From the NCBI GenBank assembly GCA_024516035.1, contig CM044967.1, forward strand, positions 16,620,502 through 16,684,501: a DNA stretch of 64,000 bases, written 5' to 3'. The stretch's first letter is position 1; each line of letters starts with the position of its first letter. Under the pieces are notes generated by a model, which was not told the origin of the DNA, searched no databases, and worked only from the letters and a program-made list of their open reading frames with translations. The position numbers and the translations under genes are program-made. Below, in pieces: positions 49,297 to 60,182 of the stretch. Source of the DNA: Bactericera cockerelli. Lineage: Eukaryota > Arthropoda > Insecta > Hemiptera > Triozidae.

Positions 49297-49930
49297 ATGA
49301 CCGAGGACCCAGGCAGCATGACGGGAACTGACGGACTCTACGTCGGACGCGAGTCCATGCGACGGTTGATGAGAGACGATCCGGAGCCGGACAGGTCCGT
49401 TGAAGCATCGCGACGAACTGACAGATCACAAGATAGACGAACTGACAGATCACAAGATAGACGAACTGACAGATCACAAGATAGACGGACAGATAGATCG
49501 CAAGAAAGACGAACTGACAGATCGCAAGAGAGACGGACAGACAGATCGCAGGAGCGACAGTTGATTAGATCGCAGGACACCAGAGAGTCCTTGAGACGCC
49601 TGATGGCAGACAGGAGTCCAGACAGTCTAGAAAGACCAGTCCCGTCGGCGCCGTCAGAGATGGACATCTCGGACGCATCAATCCTCTCCACCGAACCCCT
49701 CTTCCCTTGCCATATCACCGAGAGACAGGTCCCCCTGAACACGAGCACCCCCGACAGTACGGGCGACGACAGCTGGGCAATCGCAGCGGCAGTGTTCAGG
49801 AGAGTGACGTCAGTGTGTCTGTGACGTCACGAGAAGTCTATCATGAGTCCATAGCCGCCGAGGCGCCAACTATAGTGTCGCCTGTCACTGCTCACGTGCC
49901 ACCCACGAGTAATACTGCTAGTCGATTAAG
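49297..49930 (+). CDS. N-terminal exon of an SLC6-type transporter gene (cytosolic region with Arg/Asp/Ser repeats)
   Basis: The start ATG has A at -3. The protein begins MTEDPGSMTGTDGLYVG, has a motif SMRRLMRDDPEPDRS, then tandem RRTDRSQ(D/E) units (49411-49578) and a second LRRLMADRSPDSL, all strongly charged and without membrane segments, as expected for a long cytosolic N-terminus. This frame stops at 49822-49824. A second frame, open from 49569 to the donor at 49931 (AAG then GTGAGT), gives SDVSVSVTSREVYHESIA and ends with two bases AG that fit the next exon (62023) in phase. So a frame change between 49569 and 49821 is needed: a base indel, or a 71-nt intron at about 49729-49799 (GT...TTCAG). 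The link to 62023 rests on phase and strand. Confidence 0.6.
49411..49578 (+). repeat. 24-bp coding tandem repeat (RRTDRSQ units)
   Basis: Six good units of 24 bp (for example AGACGAACTGACAGATCACA then AGAT) and a seventh decayed unit. Length is a multiple of three, so copy-number changes keep the frame. Confidence 0.95.
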
Positions 49931-49967
49931 GTGAGTCCTTTGTTATTTATTTATAAACATAATGTAG

Positions 49968-50220
49968 TTCTAGTCATCTTGGCCAAGTGGTTAGCGCGCT
50001 AGGTGGCTTGGGTTCGTATCCGAGCCAAGTCAGAATTTTTGCGGTTCCGTAATTTGGATATTCGGGGTCCGCTCCTACCTCTCGAGAAAAAATGAGTAGC
50101 TGCTTTGATGTGAGTAGCGACCAGTGGCGGAATTATTGGCAAATCATATACAAGATTATAAAAGAAACTGAAAAGTCTCATAATTCTGTGCTAGATACTA
50201 AAATTGTCATATAATAACAC
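49968..50220 (+). repeat. SINE S3, full length
   Basis: GTCATCTTGGCCAAGTGGTT, GGGTTCGTATCCGAGCC, GGGGTCCGCTCCTACCTCTC, GCGACCAGTGGCGGAATTAT, TCATAATTCTGTGC. Shows the undisturbed order of the S3 body that is broken at 18176 and 42411. Confidence 0.85.
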
Positions 50221-50451
50221 GAAGAATACTTATTATTGAATACTTATTTTAAGTCCTTTCTTTTAAAAATGATTTATCCGAGAGGAAAAGCATTTCATCT
50301 GGAGGTGCATTCAAATCACCAGGTATGGACAGAAAGCTATTTAAGACAGCTGTAGGTAATATTGAATTAGGCAACCGTAGATTTCGATGATCTCTGACTT
50401 ATTATGCGGCCACAACGAAGACTCTAGGCCTATACCTTATACCTTGTGCAC

Positions 50452-50637
50452 TGGTAGTCAAGTGGTTAACGCGCTGGTCTGGTAATCCAGGTAGAGTAGG
50501 GATCCGTTGGTTCGAATCCCACCCAGTGCATGAATTTTTTCCTCATTAATTTGAGTTTGTTACCACATACTCGTAATAATAAGATTCTGAGGGTTGGGTG
50601 GTAGAAAATGCTTTGAGCATTAACCTCGCCTGGTGGT

Positions 50638-50669
<32 letters not shown>

Positions 50670-50990
50670 AATAAATGTTTAATAGTCTTTATTTGAAAAT
50701 AATATTACATGCATACATAGTAGGTATAACAGTCAGTTCCAGTTTACAATCTAATAACTTTGACTGACAGAAAAAAGAGAAAATAAGTAGTAACTAGGTA
50801 ATTAAGTATCTAAGGTTTGAATATATTAGGAAAATTTTAAACAAAAACCTAAATAGGTTTGGGTGGTAAGTATCTAATAGGTTTGGGTGTTTTGAATGTA
50901 CCATAACTGGTAGTGCTACTGGTACTTAGGTAGCTATTGATAATTATTGTCAATACAGTGGTTATGCCTTCCACTAAAGAGTTTTATTAT
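50452..50990 (+). repeat. SINE S1 split by a retroelement insertion
   Basis: Head CACTGGTAGTCAAGTGGTTA, GGATCCGTTGGTTCGAATCC, body to GGTGGTTATGCC (50643), then resumes GTGGTTATGCCTTCCACTAA (50958-). Confidence 0.9.
50644..50957 (-). mobile_element. truncated retroelement with poly(A) (as poly-T) and 11-bp target duplication
   Basis: Starts with about 26 T and then ATAAATGTTTAATAGTCTTT. Flanked by GTGGTTATGCC on both sides (50633-50643 and 50958-50968). Minus-orientation non-LTR or SINE-like tail; no coding is recognised. Confidence 0.8.
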
Positions 50991-52461
50991 TATTTATACC
51001 TTATACTCTGTACCCTAGTACCTACAGCAAATATAGGTGGTTACCTGCCACCAGGGGCGCTAAGTCTCGATTTGCGTACTGTCTTACTTAGATGGGGTAA
51101 ACATGTGCTATTATCATGATTTAAGAACTAAATTTTGTCTATTAATTTCGCCATTAGTCTCGATGTGGAGAATGGTCAAACGGGTAGTACCTACAACTAT
51201 AAGGTATAACCAGCCATAATAAGAAAAATTAAAAAAAAGAACTTACGAAAGATAAGCAAAATTCAATATTTGTCGTGAAAGATCACGGTTGGAAGCAATT
51301 TCTCTGTTCTGTTCAGTATCTATTGTGTAGTTGACCAGAAGTCAGAAGGTCAAGTTATGTATAAGTCCATAACGTTCTGACTTGGTGAGCTACTTATCTG
51401 ATTTCGATCAATGGGCCTTAGAAACTCCCACCAGTCTATAGAATTTTTCAATTAAGATAAGGATTATGGTTTTTGAAAGCCAATTTGAGAAAATGGTTTT
51501 GGAACATATTTTTTTTTCCATTATACTTTTATTGTATGGCCAGTTTTAGTTGTGAGTGTTATAACCTATTTCATAATTCCGTGTAGTGTTATGATTTATA
51601 GATTTTGTTAGTGAGCCTTTGGTTTTATAGTTTAAAATTTGACCTTTCAAAAAGGTTAAAAGGCAATGTTAGTACCTACTCTGCACTCTTGTTTCTCATA
51701 CTTCTGGTTATTACATGGTGTTTACTTCTATACATCTATCTTCAATTAGATTATATTGGTATTTATTTTATTTTATTTTATTTATTTACACTTTATTTTT
51801 TTATACAAAACAATCAACAATAAATTATTACCAGATATAAAAAAAAGTTGGTGCATGCCAACTTCTATGGTCATACACACCACACGATGTATAAGGCCGT
51901 GCTTGCTAGGACTTAGCCTGGCACACTGCCGTGTGCTCAGATACTATCTTGGTCCAACCTTATGTAGTTATTTGATTAAGTAGCCATAGCTCGAGGCGTG
52001 AACTTTAGGGTGTGATATATTGAAAACTACAAATCATAGAATATTTTTTAAGCACTCATTTTCTAGGTAAATGCAAGCAAGCACTTGCAGAGAGATGTTC
52101 TCATAACACGCGAAAAAACTTGCACTTTAAAACCAACGCCGCCCCCCCTCTCCTGACGTTTGACCTTTCATTTAAGATTGTGACTGACCTAAAATGGTTA
52201 TTTCACCATTTTTCGATAGTCCTAGTAACAAATAACAATGTTGTATCCTATAATTTGTCTGTGCAATATAAGTAAAAAAAGATAAAAATACACATATATT
52301 ATTTCATACAAACGCTATAAAAGGTAAGTTCCGCCTTTTTGAGAAAAACGAAAACTCGGTTTTATACTCAGGAAGGACAGAACCCCTGATGATAATTCCT
52401 GAGAGTTTGACAGTGGGCCCAATTTTTTTTCAGTGAATGAGCTAATTTTATTGTACTTTTT
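50991..52461. other. unassigned 1.5-kb intronic stretch
   Basis: 51760-51850 has a T-rich start then ACAAAACAATCAACAATAAA, like a retroelement tail. 52137-52150 is C rich. No exon seen. Confidence 0.4.
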
Positions 52462-52645
52462 TTTTTTTAGAGGTAAGTGTGCCCCGGAACCGCTTTCGTA
52501 TTACTTCAGGGCACTTTACCTTTACATCCATGCCATTCCGGAAACGGAAAATTTCGGTCAGAAATTTCCGCTCCGGCCAGGATTCGAACCCGCGACCTCC
52601 GGGTCAGTAACCAATGCTCTTAACCACTGAGCCACGGAGACGTAC
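52462..52645 (-). repeat. SINE S5
   Basis: Poly-T, GTGTGCCCCGGAACCGCTTT, GGATTCGAACCCGCGACCTC, TTAACCACTGAGCCACGGAG. Confidence 0.92.
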
Positions 52646-52845
52646 TAGTTCGTCTTGATTTATTAAACTCTTCACATAGTTGATAGTCCTCTGCTAATCC
52701 TCTCACTTCCACGGATTCAGTCTCTTGTTACTCTTGCATTGTTCTTGATGAGGATGTGTTGCGATTCGGAGAACCTGTTCTAACATCAGACATTCACCCG
52801 ACAATACCCGACAATGCCCGACATACTTCAGGTATGCCACTGTAT

Positions 52846-53035
52846 CCACCGTGGTAGAGTGGTGTACCGCACTAGACTTGCAAGCACGGTGACCTGGGTT
52901 CGAATCCCCAGGAGGACAGGAATCTTCTGCTCTGTTACTCTGTTTACTTGGACATTTGGGTCCACTCACTAGCTCGTCAGGACAAATGAGTAGCTATTTG
53001 TACGCATAGCAATCAGTGGTGGCGTTATCAGAGTA
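52846..53035 (+). repeat. SINE S3
   Basis: TCCACCGTGGTAGAGTGGTG, GTGACCTGGGTTCGAATCCC, GTCCACTCACTAGCTCGTCA, ATCAGTGGTGGCGTTATCAG. Confidence 0.88.
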
Positions 53036-53686
53036 CAAAGAAAATGATTAGTTATGAGTGTTCTCAGTTTAGAGTACCTATTCTTGCATATACACACATA
53101 CTAAGGTAAATCAAAATAATTTTTTTGAAATACCAAACAGAAAGGAAACATAATATATATGTTAAAATCCCCTACAGTCCGAGCCATGGACAGGTATAAC
53201 AACACTGTTCATAGGCCGACACTTATTATATAGTTTAATATAAGTACACATGAGTTATTGCTGATATATCCTCCCAAATAATCAGTATAGATGTATGTAA
53301 TAAAAATAAAATATATATTTATTATGCGCGAATCAGGAATTATCTGTGGTCACCAAGTGGTGTTTACTCAAGTTTACTGACGAAATGTTTTGTGTTTAAC
53401 TGCGGTGATTTCGGTGAAAGGATCTCTAAACCTATTGTAATTAAGAGCAATGGTTGAGGCAATCAGGCAAATCACCAGTCAACACAGAAAAGTGAGAAGT
53501 TCTACTAGATGTACATGAATAATAAATGAGCAGCATTGTTAAGACGTTTCCTAGGAATACAAACAATCTAATTACCAACCGCAGCAGTAAACAAACGAGG
53601 CTAGTCCAGTTTGGCTTTACAGAATCTCATAACGCAAAAATAGGTAGGTATTATTACCTTGTTATGGTGAAGAAAACACCATGTTC
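53036..53686. other. unassigned; family I edge at about 53485
   Basis: AGAAAAGTGAGAAGTTCTAC at 53487-53506. Otherwise nothing. Confidence 0.4.
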
Positions 53687-54173
53687 CAGGCGTGGCCGAT
53701 GGGAAAATGTTTTGGGCAGTGGCATAGCTAGACCTACATGGGAAGGGGGGGGGGGGGGGTTGGGTTTGAGGGGGGTTCAGAAATCTCACCTAACGTATAT
53801 TCCATCTTTTCTGGGGTGTCTTGGAAATTTCGGGGGGGAGGGGGGTTTATCCCCAAACCCCCCCCCCCCCCCCGTTCTACGCCACTGGTTTTTGGGGGTG
53901 CTGCCACATAAACCGGACTGAATTGGGATTTATAAAGTTGCTCTTTCTTTATGTGAAGAGTTTAAGTTTAAAAATTATGGATTTTTATTATTCTAGAAAC
54001 GTGTGTTAATTTTCATTGTTCAAGAGCTAGGATTTGAAAAAATCCATTCTTTTTCTCTCTCGTTTTGGGGGTGCAGCTTTTTCATAATAGTAATACCGGC
54101 TGTACCGGTTATACATGATACATACGATAAAATACAAAATGATGAGAAAAAATCTTAGCACCGGTCGTGCCTG
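53687..54173. mobile_element. hAT-like MITE hosting a second MITE
   Basis: Ends CAGGCGTGGCCGATGGGAAA and AGCACCGGTCGTGCCTG. Family words GGGGGTGCTGCCACATAAAC and TTCTAGAAACGTGTGTTAAT inside. Flanks CCATGTTC / CCATGGTG are a partial target match. Confidence 0.75.
53717..53887. mobile_element. nested MITE with CAGTGGC ends and G-run/C-run arms
   Basis: Left CAGTGGCATAGCTAGACC, right GTTCTACGCCACTG. Target duplication GTTTTGGG (53709-53716) versus GTTTTTGGG (53888-53896). One arm has long G runs (about 53743-53758, 53833-53848), the other about 15 C (53860-53874). Fits a hAT-type 8-bp target. Confidence 0.8.
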
Positions 54174-54295
54174 CCATGGTGACTGTATCAATTACGTAAA
54201 TACTAATTTCCTATACTCCTACTATAAGATACTGTTATCATATTTGTGTTAATGTTAAAACTTGTTAGTGTACCTATAAAGTTATGTTAATAGTA

Positions 54296-54437
54296 AAGTT
54301 ATCATATTTGTGTTAACCACTTTCGTGATAACACATCTACTCAAATTCGCTTAAATAATCTATGCTGAATCCGGGACTTGAACCACCGACCTCCAGGTTA
54401 CAAGTCCGCCCTATCGATCAAGCTACTGAGGTGGGTA
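54296..54437 (-). repeat. SINE S2
   Basis: TTATCATATTTGTGTTAACC, CGGGACTTGAACCACCGACC, CTATCGATCAAGCTACTGAG. Confidence 0.9.
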
Positions 54438-54514
54438 TTATAAGTTACTGTTTTCTATTAATGCAATTATGTTTCGGCACAACTTATAAAAACATCAACA
54501 ACAGCTATCAACAA

Positions 54515-54735
54515 CAACAACAAATCATCTCGCTAGAGGACTATAAACAGAGAACAGACTAGCCAACCCTAACAAGACAGGCTTGCTTGCAGTTTCCCAA
54601 GGGATTAATGGCTTATAAAGAAAAAGTTCAAGTCCTTACGATAGTTGATTTTACATAGAATGGTTCAGGACGAGCCAACTTTGAAATAAAGTTGGCTGGA
54701 GACCATCATTCTCCCCTGCAGCTGTAGCCAAGCTG
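54515..54735. repeat. repeat family H copy
   Basis: CTCGCTAGAGGACTATAAAC, GGACGAGCCAACTTTGAAAT, AAAGTTGGCTGGAGACCATC, beside (CAA)n. Confidence 0.75.
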
Positions 54736-54829
54736 GCTACAACAACAACAAAAACTACAACAAGAAAAGTGTTAATGCAAATTTCAAAACATTAATTAAT
54801 AGGCAAAGCAATTTTAAATTTTAATATGA

Positions 54830-55555
54830 GCTCAGATTAAAAAACACTGCCAATTATGGACACAATACTTCCTCGTGATTGTTTCACATTGTTAACACGT
54901 GCCAATTTTGAGATTTTATACAAAATTTATTGTATCTCCAAAACGACTGAACCGATTTTCTTCAAATTTAATTTATATGGTAGAATATCGTTTTTTCTAC
55001 ATTTTAAATTCTACAAAAAATTCTGTATCGGCAAGTCGTGGTCCTTATTTTTTGACTTTTTTGTCCAAAATTTCGGATTTTCTTATATATCAGAGTCAAA
55101 TTATAATTAATTTAAAAATAAATATAAATAACTTAAGTAAAACAGTAATATGCATATTCTTACAAAATTTCATCAAAATCGGGTGTACCGTTCACGAGAT
55201 ATAAGCGTTTAAGTAAAAAGTTAGTGGTCAGGCGCATGGTCTCTTTCACCCAGAGCCGCCAGTTTGAATTCAAATGGGACCATCTACAGAATGTCTCCTA
55301 GATATGTGCAAAATTTCAACAAAATCGGTCGAGTAGTTTCTGAGATTTGCGCGTTACAAGGAATCATTTTAACAGACCGACGGATCGACAGACCGACAGA
55401 CCGACAGACGGACACAAAACCAAATTTACTCAGTAGGTTATGAAACGTCCAGAAATATGAAAAAAATTGAAATCGGAGCAAAAAAATATTTTTTTTTACA
55501 AAAACGAACACAATACTTCCGATTTCTAATATTAGAAATTTCTCGGAAGTAATAA
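54830..55555. mobile_element. uncharacterised transposon-like block
   Basis: Starts CACTGCCAATTATGGACAC, which also occurs at 28110-28128. Contains AAAATCGGTCGAGTAGTTTC, GACAGACCGACAGACGGACA and ends with the near-palindrome ACTTCCGATTTCTAATATT ... CTCGGAAGT. Such nucleotide patterns are typical of insect DNA elements without coding sequence. Confidence 0.5.
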
Positions 55556-55694
55556 TGTATTTGTCAAGGCCCACCTGCGTTAAATAAACATACTATTAAT
55601 CTGAGATTTTTTTGTTGAGTATTTTTTACAATAACATTGCCTACAATGTATGACCCTATTAGGTATTTAGGTAAGGTAAGAATTTTTACTCCAG

Positions 55695-55898
55695 AATTGC
55701 CTACGTGTTATATACTGCCCGATTAGGACTATCGAGTCCCATTATTCCAGCAGTAAGCCCAAGACGTATTATTATGTGGTCAGAATCCCAAGTGGGAGGA
55801 TAACTTGTCACGTCCCGGCTGGGTTTCGAACCCACGAACTCTGGAATCTTTGGACTCACAGAGAGTGCCGCCTTTACCAGTGAGCTACCGGGACAGAC
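55695..55898 (-). repeat. SINE S6
   Basis: TATACTGCCCGATTAGGACT, TTCCAGCAGTAAGCCCAAGA, GGCTGGGTTTCGAACCCACG, GTGAGCTACCGGGACAG. Confidence 0.92.
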
Positions 55899-56437
55899 TA
55901 TAGGTATTAATATACATAGGTAAGGTATTCATTTTTACACCAGAATTGCCTACGTGTTGAGTGTTGAGAAACGGTGTCCTCGAACTTACGCTGTAGTAGC
56001 GGCTGAAACCCAAGTGTTCCGTGACTCGATACTGAAAGATTAACCTGGCTCAACTGAGCAAGTTTGAACTTGACTTGCAAAGTTGTTTCAGAAAAGAAAG
56101 ACGAATTCAGCAAAACTGTAGTGAACTTGCCAACCGTCAATAGATTGCGGATACGTTCAGCATTTTTTAGTAAAAATTTAGTGCAAAAAATTTGTCTTGA
56201 GAATTTGTTGAAAAAAAATGCTCATCTTGAGAAAAACCGGTTTCAATGTTTGGTTGTCGATGATTCGTTAGGTGCTGTGGCGACGATTTTTTGCTAGCTA
56301 TCTACCCCAGAATTCAGTGCAATGTACTCTACTATACGTCCTGTATACCAGAGACAAGAGTTGATGGCATGCATAGATTGTCAGAACTACTGTCTGGTCA
56401 GTATGCTGTTGAGAGTCAATAAGCTCGAAACAGTGAA
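55899..56437. other. unassigned
   Basis: A 77-codon + frame at 56064-56297 is open, but there is no splice or family support. A family I edge (AATAAGCTCGAAACAG) is at about 56418. Confidence 0.3.
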
Positions 56438-56530
56438 CTAGTAGTCAAGTGGTTCAGACGCTAGTCTGGTAATCCAGATAGCGTAGGGATCCGTTGGTTC
56501 GAATCCGACCCAGTGCATGTATTTTTCTCG
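56438..56530 (+). repeat. SINE S1 head
   Basis: GTGAACTAGTAGTCAAGTGG, TCTGGTAATCCAGATAGCGT, GTTGGTTCGAATCCGACCCA. Confidence 0.88.
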
Positions 56531-56624
56531 GTCATATTTTTACAGCTTAAAGCATGTGCCTGAAGCAGCAACTCCTCAGTGCTCTTCGTTATCACTGTTA
56601 TCAGTATATAGTATAGTATAGTGT

Positions 56625-56690
56625 AGTATAGTAGTGCTTTATTTAGACAGTCGGCTCGAGACAAGAAGTCCCATTACGCTAAGAGTATGT
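56625..56690. repeat. repeat family L fragment
   Basis: AGTAGTGCTTTATTTAGACA, CTCGAGACAAGAAGTCCC. Confidence 0.65.
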
Positions 56691-56843
56691 GTTTTTTTTT
56701 TTCTTATGTTTTTTTTGCGCTATCAGCAACTTACCGGATTTATGCTTGTAGTTCTAACAACTGAACTGGTGCCACGGTGTCTAGCACCAGGTGTTACCCC
56801 GTTCCGCTTTGTGTCTCATACTCAGGGGTGGCACCCGTCTCAA

Positions 56844-57349
56844 CGAAGTAGTAGACAGTAGGGAGACACACACCTTAAAATCAGTCGGCCAGTGTAAACA
56901 GAAAAGTGAGAAGTTGAGAGAGAAATAGTAAATATATTTTCTACGAACTGACATCACTGTGCTTGTCGTGAGCAACTGTACTGACAAACTTTAACATTTT
57001 TGTTAAACATTAACTAGATGTACATGAATATCAGTACACACAGCTGTTTCGAGCTTATTTATTCTGATCTGCAGAAAATTCTAGTGAGAAGTTGCAGAAA
57101 ATTTTCACGAATTTGACGTTAAAATACCATTTTCGGCCAGGAAAGGTAATAAAAATCAGTGTTGCCCTCAACATAATAATTAAGTTCTCAAAGTAGTAGA
57201 CAGTAGGTAGACAGACACACACCAATCAGTGAGCCAGTGAAAGCAGAAAAGTGAATGAATTACAGTACTTACAACTGTTTCTAGCTTATTTACTCTGATC
57301 TGATCTGCAGAAAATTCTGGTGAGAAGTTGCAGAAATTTTTAGTTATAA
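56844..57349. repeat. local direct duplication, about 350 bp, second copy broken by the large element
   Basis: AAGTAGTAGACAGTAGG, AGAAAAGTGAGAAGTTGAGA and CAGAAAATTTTCACGAATTT ... TCAGTGTTGCCCTCAACATA (56844-57195) repeat from 57195 on (AAGTAGTAGACAGTAGGTAG) and continue after the element at 60183 (TTCATGAATTTGAGGTTAAA, TAGTGTTGCCCTCAACATAA). Confidence 0.8.
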
Positions 57350-60182
57350 CCCAGACAGCACGGCAGGTGACTTCCAGTCTGGATTTAAGGTGGAAATATC
57401 CAGGTGTATAAAGTCAACTGGACCTCCAGCTGTCCCGACAGCTGGATTTTTCCATTATGGATTAAATCAGTTGACCAGCCACCTGGATATTTCCAACAAA
57501 AATCCATCTAGACTCAGTCACCTGGGCAGTCAGCTGGAAGTATAACGAATCTCTCCAGCTAGGACATAAATAGAATTTAGTCAGTTGACCAGTCAGCTGG
57601 AGATGCTCCACATTTCTCCAGTTCAGTTAAAACGCGCTCTCGGATAGATTCGGGTTTCACACGAACTTTACCGAGAGTGTTCTTGTTGCATTCGCCATCT
57701 TTAATCTTTGAATAATTTTTTAGAGAAATTCCGTTTTTGTGATTCTCGATTATTGTGAGTTGTTTTAATTCTTTTTATAATTGGTACCTATTTCAATTAG
57801 TTTTTGAACATTTTTATAACTACTGCAAGTGTTAATTCTAACTGAACTTCAAATTTGATTTCGAGAAAGTGTTAATTCTTACTGAACTCCATATTTGATT
57901 TTGAGATGTCACAGAAGGAGTTCTTTGGTTTGTCTAAAATTCTAAATCGTGAATCGTGACAGAAGAAAAGGAAAGGACAACAAAAAGTTAAAAATGGATA
58001 ACATTCTTCATTGGACAATACTCCATGCACTTGGACAATAATGAACTTTCTGCACTCTACTGTTCCTGGACACTGGACAGTCAAACTAGCACAGGGGTTC
58101 AACACCATCAATTCACTTGGAATTGTACCTTAAAAAAGGTCCTGGGTCAAGCAAGGAAACAGCTGAATTATCTGATGTATGGTGCTAGATAATGAAAATT
58201 TTCATTCTGTGGATTTTATTTAGATATGCAATACATAATATTTTATTATAAAATGAATTTTTCACTCGTATGTGCTTCTGCCACACTAAAAAGATGATGT
58301 AGTGTATACTTTTTTACATGTTTCCTGATTATTTGACTCAAAATTAATTAGCCAATCTTCTGTGCACTGTCTCTAATAATAATATTAACTATTCAGCTTT
58401 CTAAACCACCTTATTACTATGAAGCCCCTCAAATTTTGTGTTCATTTTATATCTATTAAAAAAAAGTGTTCCACACTATTGTGTTTTATAATTTCACTAG
58501 TCTTAACAATTAAGTCAATTTTGTTTTAATTTAAGTATAACAATGCTTTTTTGGTAATAATTCTCAAAGCAAACAACCCAGCAATTCTAATTAGCCACAG
58601 AAGTATGTAAATTGTCATGAAGGATTACAAATACATAATAACATTCACTAATCCATGTTCCACCACGTTAGACATTGCTTAACTTTGGCTATTTCATAAA
58701 AACTGGTGTATTCAATGCCTCATCATCATTTTCTGCTGGCTATTAGTTTATTTCTTTGTTATTTTTGGTTTCACTGAAGAAATATATTTTCATTTACATA
58801 GTATTATTATTTTATTGTGATTATGTACATGGTATGAGCATATTTTATAATTGGATATCATTATTTTATTTCTATACTAGCTAAAACCTGGCATTTTGTC
58901 ACCATTAAGGTTTTTTCTCATGGCCGGTGTCCTAATGAAAATAATAATAACATTTTTTTTTTTTTTTTTTTTTTTTTTAAGTGGGGTTTAACGTCGCTTT
59001 CAACTGCCATGGTCATATCACGACGGGGGTTTTACCCTCCATTCGCAGGAAACTCACAAACCTGCTACTCACATTGATTTTAATTGGAAGGTAACCACCA
59101 GGTCAGGTTATGCTCAAAGCATTTTCTACCACCTAACCCTCAGAGTCTTATTATTATGTGGTCACAACCATAATGAGGAAAAAATTGAAACAACGGAACC
59201 CTACGCTAAGTGGATTATCTGACTAGCACGTTAACCACTTGATTACCAGTGCACTTGAAAATTGTATTACATATTTTTATTTTGATAATTTTCTAGTATG
59301 TTGAAGGTGGCTTAGGGGGGGTGAACTCTCAGTGAAAGTACCGTTTCGTATTGTAACCCCAAAAGGACATAGTCAGCCAGACATGCACAACTTTGAGTAT
59401 TATATATAGTATTATTATACCTACTTAGGAAGTACTTGTGATACATTGGTACAAGGTCTTGTGACATGGTGGAAATTTAATAGTGCATTTTACACTTTTG
59501 TGACAATTTTTTTATTAATAATAAACACTCTTATTGTAAAATATAATCATGTTAAAGAGTCTTATTTGAATTGTGTTGTTTAAAACAGATTAGTTATTTT
59601 CTTTTTCTTTCCAAATTTCTATAAAAAAAAAATTATACCCAAATTTGTGTGTGTGTATGTGTTAAAAAAACCTATTTAAAATTTATTACTTTATTTTTAT
59701 ACAAAAAAAATATTCTTCATGAGATTTGAATGTATGGCCTCTAAATTAAATAACTGAAATTGAATTTATGCCTAATATACATTTGTTTCTAGATTTTTAT
59801 TACTATTATTATTATTATTATTTGCAAAAAAATGCATATAATGGGATTCGAACCCACGACCTCAAAACCAAGAGCGTAGCATTTGATTATTATGTAGTAT
59901 AATGTACAGTATAGGTAAATAGGTATGTCAACATTGTGGTAGTGAGTTACTACCCATCCACTAGAGAGCGCTATAAGTAGCTGGAAATAAGTGGAACAAA
60001 TCCAGTTGACTTTGGGCAACTGACTTCCAGTTAAAAGTTGGGTTACTTTCCAGTTCATTTCCAGTTGATTTCCAGGTGGAGGTCAGGTGGAAGGTGGAAA
60101 TCTCCAGCTGATTTCCAGGTGGGCAAGTAGACTTTTTCCACCTAACAGTATGGTATACATCCAGTTGACTGTGCTGTCTGGG
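57350..60182. mobile_element. large inverted-end element, copy 2 (2.83 kb)
   Basis: Ends CCCAGACAGCACGGCAGGTG and ACTGTGCTGTCTGGG, same order of parts as copy 1 (18176-21115). Differences seen: it lacks the S4-body piece of copy 1, has a different 57630-57700 segment, and carries an extra poly-T plus 5S-SINE tail inside its S1 SINE (58953-59080). The right 1.2 kb is almost identical to copy 1. Confidence 0.88.
58936..59262 (-). repeat. SINE S1 with an S8 tail inserted in it
   Basis: S1: ATAATAATAACA, GGAAGGTAACCACCAGGTCA, TTACCAGTGCAC. Inserted: poly-T then TTTAACGTCGCTTTCAACTG and GTCATATCACGACGGGGG (S8 3' end) at 58953-59080, absent from copy 1. Confidence 0.8.

Noticed and set aside
49338..49748. 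136-codon minus-strand frame.
   Set aside because: Shadow of the 24-bp coding repeat on the opposite strand; the + strand has better start, splice and phase support.
53526..54009. Gly/Pro-rich open frames.
   Set aside because: Produced by G and C runs in a nested MITE.
54830..55574. Phe/Lys-rich open frames at 54856-55204 and 55284-55574.
   Set aside because: They lie in transposon-like non-coding sequence and read AT-rich filler.
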